The notes under the pieces are model-generated. The model was given only the letters and a program-made list of their open reading frames with translations, was not told the origin of the DNA and did no database searches. From Chitinophaga pinensis (GTDB taxonomy: Bacteria > Pseudomonadota > Gammaproteobacteria > Burkholderiales > Burkholderiaceae_C): a stretch of DNA of 64,000 nt. Position 1 is the stretch's first letter, and each line of letters begins with the position of its first letter. Of this stretch, positions 28,133 to 41,308 are shown piece after piece. The stretch spans positions 44,801 to 108,800 of the forward strand of contig CALPRQ020000005.1 of NCBI GenBank assembly GCA_943326015.2. Direction: 5' to 3'. Position numbers and translations under genes: made by a program.

Positions 28133-28218
28133 ATTCAATCTGGCACCAGCTTCCCAGCGGGAAGCTGAACTTCCTTGACGGAAGAAGACTTGCAGCGGTT
28201 AAGCTGCTCCTCGGTATT

Positions 28219-28294
28219 TGGTGGGTCCTGAGTGACTCGAACACTCGACCTACGGATTAAGAGTCCGCTGCTCTACCAACTGAGCTAAGAACCC
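28219..28294 (-). tRNA. tRNA-Lys (anticodon CTT), copy B
   Basis: Identical over all 76 nt to copy A. It is the promoter-proximal gene of the array; a CATAAT (28311-28306) just upstream is a possible -10. The 86-base spacer to copy A contains three short hairpins. Confidence 0.96.
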
Positions 28295-28352
28295 GAGAAG
28301 CAGCTATTATGGCACAAATCCGGCATGCCGAAAAATCGGCGACAATTTTTTC

Positions 28353-29051
28353 ATGAACGATACACAAGCCAAACAGTCCCGCTCCACCAACCCCTCCAGC
28401 CAGCCGCGTCGGCGCCGTGGTCCGGCCCAGGCCGGCCAGGGTCAGCCACGCGCGCAGGCACCGGCCCACCCCGTGCTCCAGCAGCTGGCCGACTGGTATC
28501 CCAGGCTGTTCGGCGAACAGCCGCGCCCGCTCAAGCGTGGCATCTACGCCGACCTGCTGGCGGCCCAGCCCGAGGGACTGGAGGCCGAAGGCCTGAAGGC
28601 GGCGCTGGCGCTGCACACCCGCTCGACCCGCTACCTCAGCAGCGTCGCGGCCGGTCAGGCCCGCCACGACCTGCAGGGCCAGGCAGTCGAAGAAATGGCG
28701 CCCGAGCATGTGCTGCATGCGCTGCTGGAAGTCCACCGCCGCCGCCAGGCACGCAGCCAGGAGGACCTCCGCCCCAAGCTGCGCCAGCGCATCGCGCAGT
28801 CCTTCGAGGCCTCGGGACTGAGCCGCGAGGACTACGCCGCGCTGCTGCCCAGCCGCGACCCGGCCGTGCAGGCGCTGTTCGACCAGGCGCTCGACGAGGC
28901 CGCCGCGCGCGCCGCCAAGGATGCCGCGCTGCACCGCGCCTACAGTGCCAGCGGCCTGGAGCCGGCCGCCTTCGCTGACAGCTACGGCCTGCCACCGGTC
29001 GAGGTCCAGCGCATGCTGGAACGCGTCAAGCGCCGCAGCCAGCACGCCTGA
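28353..29051 (+). CDS. proQ: ProQ/FinO family RNA chaperone
   Basis: 232 residues. A basic disordered N-terminus (about 1-40, rich in R, Q and P) is followed by the FinO domain. Landmarks are WYPRLFGEQPRPLKRGIYADL and LHTRSTRYLSSVAAGQARHDL, including the Arg and Tyr residues of the RNA-binding concave face. The C-terminal third is helical and family-variable. It binds structured sRNAs and mRNA 3' ends. A bidirectional terminator follows. Whether it is orthologous to enterobacterial ProQ or another FinO-domain protein cannot be settled from sequence alone. Confidence 0.85.
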   Translation: MNDTQAKQSRSTNPSSQPRRRRGPAQAGQGQPRAQAPAHPVLQQLADWYPRLFGEQPRPLKRGIYADLLAAQPEGLEAEGLKAALALHTRSTRYLSSVAAGQARHDLQGQAVEEMAPEHVLHALLEVHRRRQARSQEDLRPKLRQRIAQSFEASGLSREDYAALLPSRDPAVQALFDQALDEAAARAAKDAALHRAYSASGLEPAAFADSYGLPPVEVQRMLERVKRRSQHA

Positions 29052-29069
29052 GGCGCCTCGAAGCAATGC

Positions 29070-29095
29070 AAAAAAGCCCTGAAAAGGGCTTTTTT
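29070..29095. terminator. Bidirectional intrinsic terminator between proQ and purB
   Basis: AAAAAAGCCC / GGGCTTTTTT with loop TGAAAA. It serves proQ on the plus strand and purB on the minus strand. Confidence 0.85.
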
Positions 29096-29130
29096 GCTGC
29101 GCGATCCACCCTGGATGGGCGGAGTTGTCG

Positions 29131-32241
<3,111 letters not shown>

Positions 32242-32255
32242 TCAGATGGCGGACT

Positions 32256-35030
32256 TCAGCCCAGCACCTGCGCCCAGAGCGCCCGCACCGCATCGATCTG
32301 CGCCTGCAGCGACACCGGGTCGAACTGGGTCGTGGACTCGTCGAGACGGGCACGGTGCTGCAGGTGGCGGAACTCGCGGTAGGCGTCGGCCGCCGCATGG
32401 CCCAGACCGGTTGGCAGCAAGCCAGCGTCCTCGGCGCGCTGCAGCAAGGCGATATTGCCGACGTTGCCGCGCAGTTCGGGATGATCGGCGCAGGCCGACA
32501 ACAGCAGGAACTGGACGATGAACTCGACATCGATCATGCCGCCCGGGCTGTGCTTGAGGTCGAAGCGCCCCGCGCGCAGATGCTGGGCCTCGCGCATGCG
32601 TTCGCGCATGCCGCGGATCTCTTGCTTCAGCGCCGGGATATCGCGCGGCGCGGTCATCACGGCTTCGCGTACCGCATCGAAGCGCGCTGCCAGCTCGGGC
32701 GCGCCCAGCACGCAGCGCGCGCGCGTGATGGCCTGGTGCTCCCAGGTCCAGGCGGTGTTGCTGCCGCGCTGCTGCTGGTAGTCGGCAAAGGCATCGAAGG
32801 TCGTGATCAGCAGGCCCGAGTTGCCGTTCGGGCGCAGCGCGGTGTCGATCTCGTAGAGGTCACCCTCGCCGGTCTTGATGGTGAGCCAGTTGATCAGCTT
32901 GCGCACGAAGGCGGCATAGGCCTCGGGCGCGCGCTCGTCGTCATCCTCGTAGACGAACACGATGTCGAGGTCGCTGCCGTAGCCGAGCTCCTTGCCGCCG
33001 AGCTTGCCGTAGCCGATGATGGCGTGGCGCGGCTCCTCGCGGTGGCGCTGCTTGAGGCGCTGCCAACACCAGCGCCCGGTCACGCGCAGCACGGTGTCGG
33101 CCAGCGCGCTGAGGTCGTCGGCGACCTGCTCGACGCTCAGCACGCCCTCGACGTCGCGCGCCAGGGTGCGGAAGGTTTCGGCGTGGGTGGCACGGCGCAG
33201 CAGGTTGAGCAGTTCCTCGTCGTCATCCTCGCCGGTAGCGGCCAGCGACAGGCGGCGCGCCTCCAGTTCGGCCTCGAACTGGACCGGGTCGAAGCGGTCC
33301 TCGAACAGCTGACGGCTGGCCAGCTCGTCGATCACGCCCGGGTGCTTGAGCAGGTAGCGTGCCGGCCATTTGGCGGCACCGAAGATGCGCAGCAGGCGCT
33401 CGTGCACCGAGGGCCGTTCCTGCAGCAGCGCCAGGTAGCTCTCGCGCCGCAGCAGCGGCTCGATCCAGTCGGCCAGGCGCAGCGCGCCCTGCTCGCTGAC
33501 CTTGCCTTCCTCGATCCAGGCCCCGGTGCGCTGCACCAGCCGCGCCAGCCGCACGCGCGCATCCTCGCGCAGCGCCAGCACGCGCGGGTGCTCAAGCCAC
33601 TCGGCGACCTTGGCCGCGAAGGCGGTGGGCAGCTGGGGCAACACCGACTGCAGGCTCTCGACGCCGCTGCGCGGCTGTCCGTTGCAGCCGTTGCAGCCGG
33701 CCTGGCCCGACTGACCGAGCAGGGTGTCGAACTCCTGTGCGACGAACTCGCGGTGCGCATCGAGCGCATGCAGGAAGGCCGGGGTGTCGGCATGGCCCAT
33801 GGTCAGCGCGATCCAGGCCAGGTCATCGTCGCGCGTCGGCAGGATATGGGTCTGCTGGTCGTCGAGATACTGGATGCGGTGCTCGACCCGGCGCAGGAAA
33901 TCGTAGGCCTCGGCGAGCTGCTGCGCGGTCGCGGCCGGCATCAGGTTGGCCCGGGTCACGCGCTGCAGCGCGTCGAGCGTCGGGCGCTTGCGCAGCTCGG
34001 GGAAGGCACCGCCACGCACCACCTGCAGCAGCTGGACGGTGAACTCGATCTCGCGGATGCCGCCGCGCGAGAGCTTGACGTCGTGCGCGCGCTCGGGGTG
34101 GCCGGCGGCGCGCTTGGCCGCATGTTCGCGGATCTGGCGGTGCAGGCTGCGCAGCGCATCGAACACGCTGTAGTCGAGGTAGCGCCGGAACACGAAGGGC
34201 AGCACGACGCCGCGCAGCTGGCCCGCGCTGCCGTCGCGCACCGAGGCCAGCGGCGCGACGATGCGGCTCTTGAGCCAGGCGAAGCGTTCCCACTCGCGAC
34301 CCTGGACCAGGAAATATTCCTCCAGCGCACCGAGCGAGACCGCCGCCGGCCCCGAGCTGCCGTTGGGACGCAGCATCAGGTCGACCCGGAACACCTGGCC
34401 ATGCTCGGTGATGTCGCCGACGGTGGCGTAGATGCGCTTGACCGCCTTGGCGAAATACTCGCGGTTGCTGATGCGGTTGCGCCCGATCGCATTGCCGGCG
34501 GTATCGCCGTCGTTGTCGTAGACGTAGATCAGGTCGATGTCGCTTGAGACATTGAGCTCGCGGGCGCCGAACTTGCCCATGCCGACGACCCAGAGCGTGG
34601 CGCGCCTGAGCGGTACGCCCTGGGCGGCCGGCACCGACATGTCCTGGAACAGCGGCGCGCCGTGCAGCTCGTCGAGCTCCTGCTGCGCCTGGATCAGCGC
34701 CTGGTCGAGCGCGATCTCGGCCAGTTCGGTCACGGCCAGCGTCACCACGGCGAGCGGCGCTTCGCATTCGGCATCGAGCACCGCCAGGCGTTCGAGCACC
34801 AGATGGCGCAGCACGCGCAAGGCGGACCCGAGGTCGAGGCCGCGCGCGCGCAGCGTCTCCAGGGTCTGCAGCATGGGCTCGCGCCGCGGCGCGCCGGGCG
34901 GCAGCAGGCCGAGCTCCTGCTCGTAGCGGCGCCGGATGCGCTGCACGAAACGGGACTGCCCGGCCGCGCCGCCATGTCTGACCGTGAATTGCTCCGAAGC
35001 GGCACTGTCCGCTACATCGTTGACCATCAT
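32256..35030 (-). CDS. glnE: Bifunctional glutamine synthetase adenylyltransferase/deadenylase
   Basis: 924 residues, the usual GlnE length. Two nucleotidyltransferase domains are present. The N-terminal adenylyl-removing domain has SSDIDLIYVYDND, and the C-terminal adenylyltransferase has GSDLDIVFVYEDDDE; the metal-binding D-x-D is visible in both. GlnE modifies glutamine synthetase in response to PII status. The ATG at 35030 (MMVNDVAD) is 12 bases from the divergent yhdP start, so its promoter probably lies inside yhdP. Converges with the FadL-like gene. Confidence 0.96.
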   Translation of the reverse strand: MMVNDVADSAASEQFTVRHGGAAGQSRFVQRIRRRYEQELGLLPPGAPRREPMLQTLETLRARGLDLGSALRVLRHLVLERLAVLDAECEAPLAVVTLAVTELAEIALDQALIQAQQELDELHGAPLFQDMSVPAAQGVPLRRATLWVVGMGKFGARELNVSSDIDLIYVYDNDGDTAGNAIGRNRISNREYFAKAVKRIYATVGDITEHGQVFRVDLMLRPNGSSGPAAVSLGALEEYFLVQGREWERFAWLKSRIVAPLASVRDGSAGQLRGVVLPFVFRRYLDYSVFDALRSLHRQIREHAAKRAAGHPERAHDVKLSRGGIREIEFTVQLLQVVRGGAFPELRKRPTLDALQRVTRANLMPAATAQQLAEAYDFLRRVEHRIQYLDDQQTHILPTRDDDLAWIALTMGHADTPAFLHALDAHREFVAQEFDTLLGQSGQAGCNGCNGQPRSGVESLQSVLPQLPTAFAAKVAEWLEHPRVLALREDARVRLARLVQRTGAWIEEGKVSEQGALRLADWIEPLLRRESYLALLQERPSVHERLLRIFGAAKWPARYLLKHPGVIDELASRQLFEDRFDPVQFEAELEARRLSLAATGEDDDEELLNLLRRATHAETFRTLARDVEGVLSVEQVADDLSALADTVLRVTGRWCWQRLKQRHREEPRHAIIGYGKLGGKELGYGSDLDIVFVYEDDDERAPEAYAAFVRKLINWLTIKTGEGDLYEIDTALRPNGNSGLLITTFDAFADYQQQRGSNTAWTWEHQAITRARCVLGAPELAARFDAVREAVMTAPRDIPALKQEIRGMRERMREAQHLRAGRFDLKHSPGGMIDVEFIVQFLLLSACADHPELRGNVGNIALLQRAEDAGLLPTGLGHAAADAYREFRHLQHRARLDESTTQFDPVSLQAQIDAVRALWAQVLG

Positions 35031-35042
35031 AATTCCGAGCCT

Positions 35043-38000
35043 ATGAGTCCAGTATCCAGCCACCCCACCGCCATGCTTCGCCTGGCCGCCGGGGCGGCGC
35101 GCGCCCTGCTCTGGCTGCTGCTGGCAGCCTGGTGCCTGATCGCACTCGGCTGGGGCACTCTCCATTGGGTCATTGTGCCCCGAATCGGTCACTGGAAAGC
35201 GGAGCTGGAACAAGCCGCCACGCAGGCGCTGGGGGTAAGGGTGGAGATCGGCGCACTGCAGGCCGAATCGAGTAGCGCGGTACCCCAGTTGACGCTGCTC
35301 GATGTGCGCCTGCTCGACGCACAGGGCCGCGAGGCGCTGCGGCTGCCGCGCGTGCTCGGCGCGCTGTCGGTGCGCTCGCTGCTGAGCCTGGGCTTCGAGC
35401 AGATCGTGATCGATGCGCCCGAACTCGAACTGCGACGCCGGGCCGATGGCGCGGTCACGGTGGCGGGCATCGAGCTGTCGAGCCAGGGCGGGTCCAGCGC
35501 CGCGGCCGACTGGTTCTTCTCGCAGCGCGAGTTCCTGCTGCGCGACGGCCTGCTGCGCTGGACCGACGAACTGCGCCCGCAGGCGCCGCCGCTGGAACTG
35601 CGTGAGGTCAGCCTGCTGGTGCGCAACCCGGGCCGGCAGCACCAGTTACGGCTGGATGCCACGCCACCGACCGACTGGGGCTCGCGTTTCAGCCTGCGCG
35701 GGCGCTTTCGCCAGCCGCTGCTGTCGCTGGCCGGCGCGAGCGAGCTGCAGAGCTGGAGCGGCGAACTCTACGGCAACTTCGACCAACTCAGGCTGCAGCG
35801 GCTGCGCCAGTACCTGGACCCGGGTGCGCTGCAAGCCATCAAGCTGCAGAACGGCGAGGGCGCGTTGAGCTTCTGGGCCGAGCTGCAACGCGGCCAGTGG
35901 AGCGGCTTCACCGGCGAGCTGGCGCTGCGCCAGCTCGCGCTGCGACTCGGCCCCGAGCTGACGCCGCTGGCACTGCAGGAACTGGCTGGTCGCGTCGAGC
36001 TGAAGCAGCAGGGCGGCGAGTTCGAACTCGCGACCGAGCGGCTGGCCTTCCGCACCAGCGAAGGCCGGGCCTGGCCGGGTGGCAATCTGCGCTATCGCGA
36101 GGCGCGCACGCCGGACGGGACGCTGCGCGAGCGTCAGTTCGAAGGCGACCGGCTCGATCTGCTGGCGCTGCACCAGCTGGGCGCTCACCTGCCCTTGCCC
36201 GCCGAGGGCCGGCAGTGGCTGGACCGGCTGCAACCCGCCGGTCTGGTCGAGCAGCTGGCCTTCCAGTGGCGGGCCAGCCCCAGTCCCGAGGGCAGCTGGA
36301 AGGCCGATGGACGAGTGAGTGGACTGAGCCTGCAGGCCGCCCCCCATGATTCGGGCAAGATCGGACGCCCGGGCCTGAAGGGCGCCAGCGTCACGTTCGA
36401 CGCGACCGAAGCCGGTGGACGGGCCAGCCTGCAGCTGGAGCGCGGCGCTCTCGACTTTCCGGGTGTGTTCGAGCAACCCAGGCTGGACTTCGACCGGCTG
36501 CAAACCGAGTTCCAATGGCAAGTCGATGGCGAACGGATCGAGGTCGAGATCCCGCAACTGAGCTTCGCCAACGCCGATGCCGAGGGCCAGGCCAAGGGAC
36601 ACTGGCAGACCGGGGACCCGGCCCGCAGCGCCTCGGGACGCCGCTTCCCGGGCCAGCTCGAACTCGACGCCACGCTGTCGCGCGCTGACGGCACACGCGT
36701 GCACCGCTACCTGCCGCTGGGCGTGGGCAGCGAGGCACGCCACTACGTGCGCGATGCGATCAAGCGCGGCCGCTCGAACGATGCCCGATTCCGGGTCAAG
36801 GGCGACCTGTGGGACTTTCCCTTCAGCCAGCCCGGCAGCGGCGAGTTCAGCGTGCGCGCCAGCCTGAGCGGGGTCGAACTCGACTACGTGCCGGCACTGC
36901 GCAATGGCGAGGGCCGCCCCGCCTGGCCGGCGCTGAGCCAGGCCGAAGGCGAGCTGCGGATCGACGGCAATTCGCTGGCTATCGTCAAGGGCAGGACCGA
37001 GGTCGAAGGCCTGCCGCTGTTGCGCGCCAGCCAGGTCGAGGCTCGCATCCCGGACCTGGCACATGCGCCACAGCTGCAGATCAAGGGCCAGATCGCCGGT
37101 CCGGCAGCTGACGCACTGGCCTTCGTCAACCGTTCGCCGCTGCTGGGCATAACGGGGCACGCGCTGGAGCAGGCCCGCATCGACGGCCAGACCCAGGTCC
37201 AGCTCCAGCTCGACCTGCCGCTCGAACAGGTCGAGAATGCCAAGGTCGATGGCCTGGTGCAGCTCCCCGGCAACGACATGCAGTTCACGCCCGACACCCC
37301 GAAGCTGGCCGGCACCAGAGGCACGCTGCGCTTCAGCGAGCAGGGCTTCAGCGTGCCCCAGGCAAGAACCCAGCTGCTTGGCGGCGAGCTGACCTTTCAG
37401 GGTGGCATGGCAGCGGGCAAAGGGGCGACGGTGAGCTTCCGTGGCCAAGGCAGCGCGAGCGCCGCCGGCCTGCGCCAGGCGTCCGAATGGGCTCCGCTGA
37501 CCATGCTGGGACAGGTCGCCAGCGGCAGCACCGCCTATCAGGTGCAGCTCGACTTCCAGGGCGCTGCGACGACAGTGCTGGTCAACTCCACCCTGCAAGG
37601 GATGGCGGTTGCCCTGCCCGCCCCGCTTGGCAAGGGGGCCGCCGACAGCCTGCCGGTGCGCTTCGAGATCACGCCACAGGCGGCATCCGGCGGTCGCTGG
37701 CGCGACCTCATGAGCCTGGACCTGGGGCCGCCTGGCCAGCCCCTCATCAGCGCCCGCTACGAGCGCGAGCACGAAGGTGAGCAAACCCGGGTATTGCGCG
37801 GCGCGCTGGCGCTGGGAGCCGAGCGCCCCGCCCTGCCAGCCAGGGGGGTACAGGCGCGGCTCGAGTTCGACCAGCTGCCGCTCGACGCCTGGCAGGAAGC
37901 GCTGGGGGCGCTGGAAAGCGCAGCACCAGTCACCCCTGCGACCCAAGCCGGCACCGCTGGACCCAGTCACCCCTACTGGCCCGGGATCGTGGCCGTGCGC

Positions 38001-39125
38001 GCGCGCCGGATCGAGCACGATGGCCGCAGCTTCCACGACCTGAATCTGAACGGCCAACTGGAGCACCACGGCTGGCGCGGCACGATCGAGGCGCGCCAGC
38101 TCAAGGGACGGATCGAATACCAGCCGGCCGACGCCGATTCGCCGGGCCGCATCCAGGCCCGGCTGGAACGCCTGAGCCTGCCGCACAGCGCCGCCAGCGA
38201 GATCGAGCAGCTGACCCAGCAGGCACCGGTGCGGCTGCCGGCACTCGACATCGTGGTGCAGGACTTCGAACTCGGCTCGCGCAAGCTGGGCCGGCTCGAA
38301 ATCGAGGCGGTCAACCGCATGCCTGGTCCGGCACAGCGCGAGGCCGGCAGCGTATGGCAGCTCGAAAAGCTCAATCTGACCGTACCCGAAGCGCGGCTGC
38401 AGGCCTCGGGCAACTGGGCCATCGCGGCGCTGCCCAAGAACAGCGAGGCCCCGCAGCGGCGCACCGCACTGCAGCTCAAGCTGGACATCAGCGATGCCGG
38501 TGCGCTGCTGGCGCGGCTGGGCATGCCGGGGGTGGTGCGCGGCGGCCAGGGCAACTTGTCCGGCCAGATCGGCTGGCTGGGCTCGCCGCTGGCGCTGCAC
38601 CCGCCCAGCCTGGACGGCGAACTGCAGCTCGACCTCGAGCGCGGCCAGTTCCTGCAGGCCGACCCCGGCCTGGCCAAGCTGCTCGGGGTACTGAGCCTGC
38701 AGGCGCTGCCACGCCGTCTGACACTGGATTTCCGCGACATCTTCAGCCAGGGCTTTGCCTTCGACTCCGTGCGCGGTGACGCGCAGGTCGTGCAAGGCGT
38801 GATCAGCAGCGACAACCTGCAGATGAAAGGCGTCAACGCCGCCGTCTTGCTGGAGGGGTCGGCCAATCTCGAGCACGAGACGCAGGATCTCACCGCGCTC
38901 GTGATCCCCGAGCTCAACGCCGGCGGCGCCTCGCTGATGGCCAGCTTCGTGCATCCCGCCGTCGGGCTGGGCAGCCTGCTGGCGCAGTACCTGATCGGCA
39001 AGCCACTGCAGGCGGCGGCCACGCAACAGTTCCACATCAGCGGATCGTGGTATGACCCGAAAGTGGAAAAAGTGCAGCGCAATGCCGCTAAGCTACCGGC
39101 AAAGAACCCAGGAGGACAACCATGA
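35043..39125 (+). CDS. yhdP: YhdP family AsmA-like envelope lipid transport protein
   Basis: 1360 residues (E. coli YhdP is 1266). One N-terminal membrane anchor (LLWLLLAAWCLIALGWGTLHW, about 24-44) is followed by a very long beta-rich periplasmic region of AsmA/DUF3971 type and the C-terminal AsmA_2 segment near LDFRDIFSQGFAFDSVRGDA. This class forms hydrophobic groove bridges moving phospholipids to the outer membrane, together with TamB and YdbH in E. coli. The alternative ATG at 35073 would shorten the cytoplasmic tail. Its stop overlaps the start of the amidase gene (ATGA). Confidence 0.93.
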   Translation: MSPVSSHPTAMLRLAAGAARALLWLLLAAWCLIALGWGTLHWVIVPRIGHWKAELEQAATQALGVRVEIGALQAESSSAVPQLTLLDVRLLDAQGREALRLPRVLGALSVRSLLSLGFEQIVIDAPELELRRRADGAVTVAGIELSSQGGSSAAADWFFSQREFLLRDGLLRWTDELRPQAPPLELREVSLLVRNPGRQHQLRLDATPPTDWGSRFSLRGRFRQPLLSLAGASELQSWSGELYGNFDQLRLQRLRQYLDPGALQAIKLQNGEGALSFWAELQRGQWSGFTGELALRQLALRLGPELTPLALQELAGRVELKQQGGEFELATERLAFRTSEGRAWPGGNLRYREARTPDGTLRERQFEGDRLDLLALHQLGAHLPLPAEGRQWLDRLQPAGLVEQLAFQWRASPSPEGSWKADGRVSGLSLQAAPHDSGKIGRPGLKGASVTFDATEAGGRASLQLERGALDFPGVFEQPRLDFDRLQTEFQWQVDGERIEVEIPQLSFANADAEGQAKGHWQTGDPARSASGRRFPGQLELDATLSRADGTRVHRYLPLGVGSEARHYVRDAIKRGRSNDARFRVKGDLWDFPFSQPGSGEFSVRASLSGVELDYVPALRNGEGRPAWPALSQAEGELRIDGNSLAIVKGRTEVEGLPLLRASQVEARIPDLAHAPQLQIKGQIAGPAADALAFVNRSPLLGITGHALEQARIDGQTQVQLQLDLPLEQVENAKVDGLVQLPGNDMQFTPDTPKLAGTRGTLRFSEQGFSVPQARTQLLGGELTFQGGMAAGKGATVSFRGQGSASAAGLRQASEWAPLTMLGQVASGSTAYQVQLDFQGAATTVLVNSTLQGMAVALPAPLGKGAADSLPVRFEITPQAASGGRWRDLMSLDLGPPGQPLISARYEREHEGEQTRVLRGALALGAERPALPARGVQARLEFDQLPLDAWQEALGALESAAPVTPATQAGTAGPSHPYWPGIVAVRARRIEHDGRSFHDLNLNGQLEHHGWRGTIEARQLKGRIEYQPADADSPGRIQARLERLSLPHSAASEIEQLTQQAPVRLPALDIVVQDFELGSRKLGRLEIEAVNRMPGPAQREAGSVWQLEKLNLTVPEARLQASGNWAIAALPKNSEAPQRRTALQLKLDISDAGALLARLGMPGVVRGGQGNLSGQIGWLGSPLALHPPSLDGELQLDLERGQFLQADPGLAKLLGVLSLQALPRRLTLDFRDIFSQGFAFDSVRGDAQVVQGVISSDNLQMKGVNAAVLLEGSANLEHETQDLTALVIPELNAGGASLMASFVHPAVGLGSLLAQYLIGKPLQAAATQQFHISGSWYDPKVEKVQRNAAKLPAKNPGGQP

Positions 39126-39928
39126 AAGTCGCCGCCATCCAGATGGTCTCGGAAATCAGCGTGGACCACAACCTGGCCCAGGCCTACCGGCTGCTCGATC
39201 AGGCGGCTGCGGCCGGCGCCGAGCTGGCCGTGCTGCCCGAGTATTTCTGCTTCATGGGCCGCAACGACCGCGACAAGCTGCTGCTGGCCGAGACACCGGG
39301 ACTGGGCACGGTGCAGGACTTCCTGTCCGACACGGCACGCGAGCTCGGCCTCTGGATCGTGGGTGGCACCCTGCCGATGGCGACCGACGACCCCGAACGC
39401 GCGGCCAACGCCTGCCTGGTCTATGGCCCGAAAGGCAAGCTGACCGCCCGCTACGACAAGATCCACCTGTTCCGCTACGACAACGGCCGCGAACGCTACG
39501 ACGAAGCCGCCGCGCTGGCCGCTGGCGAGCAGCCGACCAGCTTCACGCTGAAGGACCATGTCGGCCAGGACTGGCGCGTGGGCCTGAGCGTCTGCTACGA
39601 CCTGCGCTTCCCCGAGCTCTACCGCCAGCTCGGTGCCGACATCATCGTGGTGCCCTCGGCCTTCACGCACACGACCGGCCAGGCGCACTGGGAGGTGCTG
39701 CTGCGCGCCCGCGCGATCGAGAACCAGGCCTATGTGATCGCCAGCGCCCAGGGCGGCCTGCACGAGAACGGCCGCCAGACCTGGGGCCAGACCATGATCA
39801 TCGATCCCTGGGGCGCTATCCTGGGCCAGCACGTGGTCGGCGCCGGCCTGGTGGTCTGCGATCTGGACCCGGCCCGCTTGCAGTCGGTGCGCCAGCAGCT
39901 GCCGGCACTGCAGCACCGCAAGCTGTGA
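39122..39928 (+). CDS. Carbon-nitrogen hydrolase, Nit1/Nit2-type (deaminated glutathione amidase-like)
   Basis: 268 residues of the nitrilase superfamily. The catalytic triad is read as Glu in LPEYFCFMG, Lys in YDKIHLFRY and Cys in [14 protein letters not shown]. The last motif, with [20 protein letters not shown], marks the Nit-type amidase clade that hydrolyses deaminated glutathione. A Shine-Dalgarno GGAGG precedes the ATG. Coupled to yhdP by a four-base overlap; in many betaproteobacteria this order is conserved. A role in metabolite repair is inferred from the clade. Confidence 0.88.
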   Translation: MKVAAIQMVSEISVDHNLAQAYRLLDQAAAAGAELAVLPEYFCFMGRNDRDKLLLAETPGLGTVQDFLSDTARELGLWIVGGTLPMATDDPERAANACLVYGPKGKLTARYDKIHLFRYDNGRERYDEAAALAAGEQPTSFTLKDHVGQDWRVGLSVCYDLRFPELYRQLGADIIVVPSAFTHTTGQAHWEVLLRARAIENQAYVIASAQGGLHENGRQTWGQTMIIDPWGAILGQHVVGAGLVVCDLDPARLQSVRQQLPALQHRKL

Positions 39929-39995
39929 CCCATCTTGCTGCCGCGACAGGACGGCCAGCGTCACACGGATCGAGAAGCGTGAGAGAATTTTCGTG

Positions 39996-41261
39996 ATGAA
40001 TTGCCAGACCCTACCCCCTGCAGTGCCTTCAGCCGGCCCTGGGCGCCTGCTCGCTGCGGCCAGACGCTACGCACGCCACTCGGCGCTCGTCGCCAGCGCC
40101 ATGCTGCTGGCGGCCTGCGGCACGATGGATCTGCCGCGGCCAGACCGCCAGCCGCCCAGGTATCCGGCTGGCGCGCCGACTGACCAGGGGACGCGGACCG
40201 CCGTGGTCACGCCACAGAGCTCCCAGGCCTGGCAATGGGCCGACAGCCAGCCGCTGCCAGCACCGATCGCGCGTGGCAAGAGCGTCTGGACGCCGGCGCG
40301 CTGGAGCGAACTGCCGGGCTGGGGCTACGACGCCCTGCACGAGGCCTGGAACGCCTGGCTGCGCAGCTGCGAACGGCCGGCGGCCGGCTTCGGCCCGGTC
40401 TGCGCCGAGGTGCGCCAGCTCACGCTGGGTGGCGCCGAGGAGCAGCATGACTGGCTGATGCGCCGCCTGCAGCCCTACCGCCTGAGCGCGCCCGCCGGCG
40501 AGACCAAGGGCCTGCTGACCGGCTACTACGAGCCGGTCATGAACGCCAACCGGCTGCCCGGCGAGGGCTTCGGCGTGCCGCTGTATCGCCTGCCGCCCGG
40601 GGTGAAGAACGGCTCGCCCTGGTACAGCCGGCAGGAGATGGATCGCTCGCCGCAGGCACTGGCGGCGCTGCGCGGCCAGGAAATCGCCTGGCTGGCCGAC
40701 CCGATCGATGCGCTGCTGCTGCAGATCCAGGGCTCGGGCCGGATCAACATCACCGAGCCCGACGGCAGCCGGCGTCAGGTGCGGCTGGCCTACGCGGGCA
40801 ACAACGGGCACCCTTACCAGAGCGTGGCGCGCTGGCTGCTCGACCGCAGGCTGATCAGCAACGGCAGCTGGGAAGCGATCCGCGCCTGGGCGCAGCAGAA
40901 CCCGCAGCGCGTACCCGAGATGCTGGCAGCCAACCCGCGCATGGTCTTCTTCCGCGAGGAGCCACTTGGCGAGCTGGAGGCGCGCTTCGGTCCGCGCGGC
41001 GCGCAGGGCGTGGCACTGACGCCGGGCCGCTCGATCGCGGTCGACCGCGACAGCATCCCCTATGGCACCCCGGTCTGGCTGCGCAGCGCCGGCCCGGCGG
41101 CGCAGTTCGAGCGGCTGGTACTGGCCCAGGACACCGGCAGCGCGATCGTCGGCGCGGTGCGCGCCGACTACTTCACCGGCTGGGGCGACGAGGCCTACCA
41201 GCTGGCGGCCAGCCTCAAGCAGCCGCTCGAACTGTGGGCACTGTGGCCGCGCAACCAGTAA
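39996..41261 (+). CDS. mltA: Membrane-bound lytic murein transglycosylase A
   Basis: 421 residues. Lipoprotein signal with lipobox LLAAC near residue 42, then a Pro-rich linker, the MltA domain (GLLTGYYEPVMNANRLPG) and a C-terminal 3D domain with conserved Asp residues in LAQDTGSAIVGAVRADYF. It cleaves peptidoglycan to 1,6-anhydro muropeptides, the substrates ultimately used by AnmK elsewhere in this window. A GTG directly before the ATG (39993) is an alternative start. Confidence 0.95.
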   Translation: MNCQTLPPAVPSAGPGRLLAAARRYARHSALVASAMLLAACGTMDLPRPDRQPPRYPAGAPTDQGTRTAVVTPQSSQAWQWADSQPLPAPIARGKSVWTPARWSELPGWGYDALHEAWNAWLRSCERPAAGFGPVCAEVRQLTLGGAEEQHDWLMRRLQPYRLSAPAGETKGLLTGYYEPVMNANRLPGEGFGVPLYRLPPGVKNGSPWYSRQEMDRSPQALAALRGQEIAWLADPIDALLLQIQGSGRINITEPDGSRRQVRLAYAGNNGHPYQSVARWLLDRRLISNGSWEAIRAWAQQNPQRVPEMLAANPRMVFFREEPLGELEARFGPRGAQGVALTPGRSIAVDRDSIPYGTPVWLRSAGPAAQFERLVLAQDTGSAIVGAVRADYFTGWGDEAYQLAASLKQPLELWALWPRNQ

Positions 41262-41308
41262 CAGCCAGCGACAGCGGCCCGCTTCCGGGCCAGAACAGGA
41301 AAACCACC

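Noticed and set aside
35646..39035. Minus-strand open frame of 1129 codons antisense to yhdP
   Set aside because: Its composition (repetitive Gln/Leu/Ala/Gly, no known domain) mirrors the complement of the coding strand; yhdP is the real gene.
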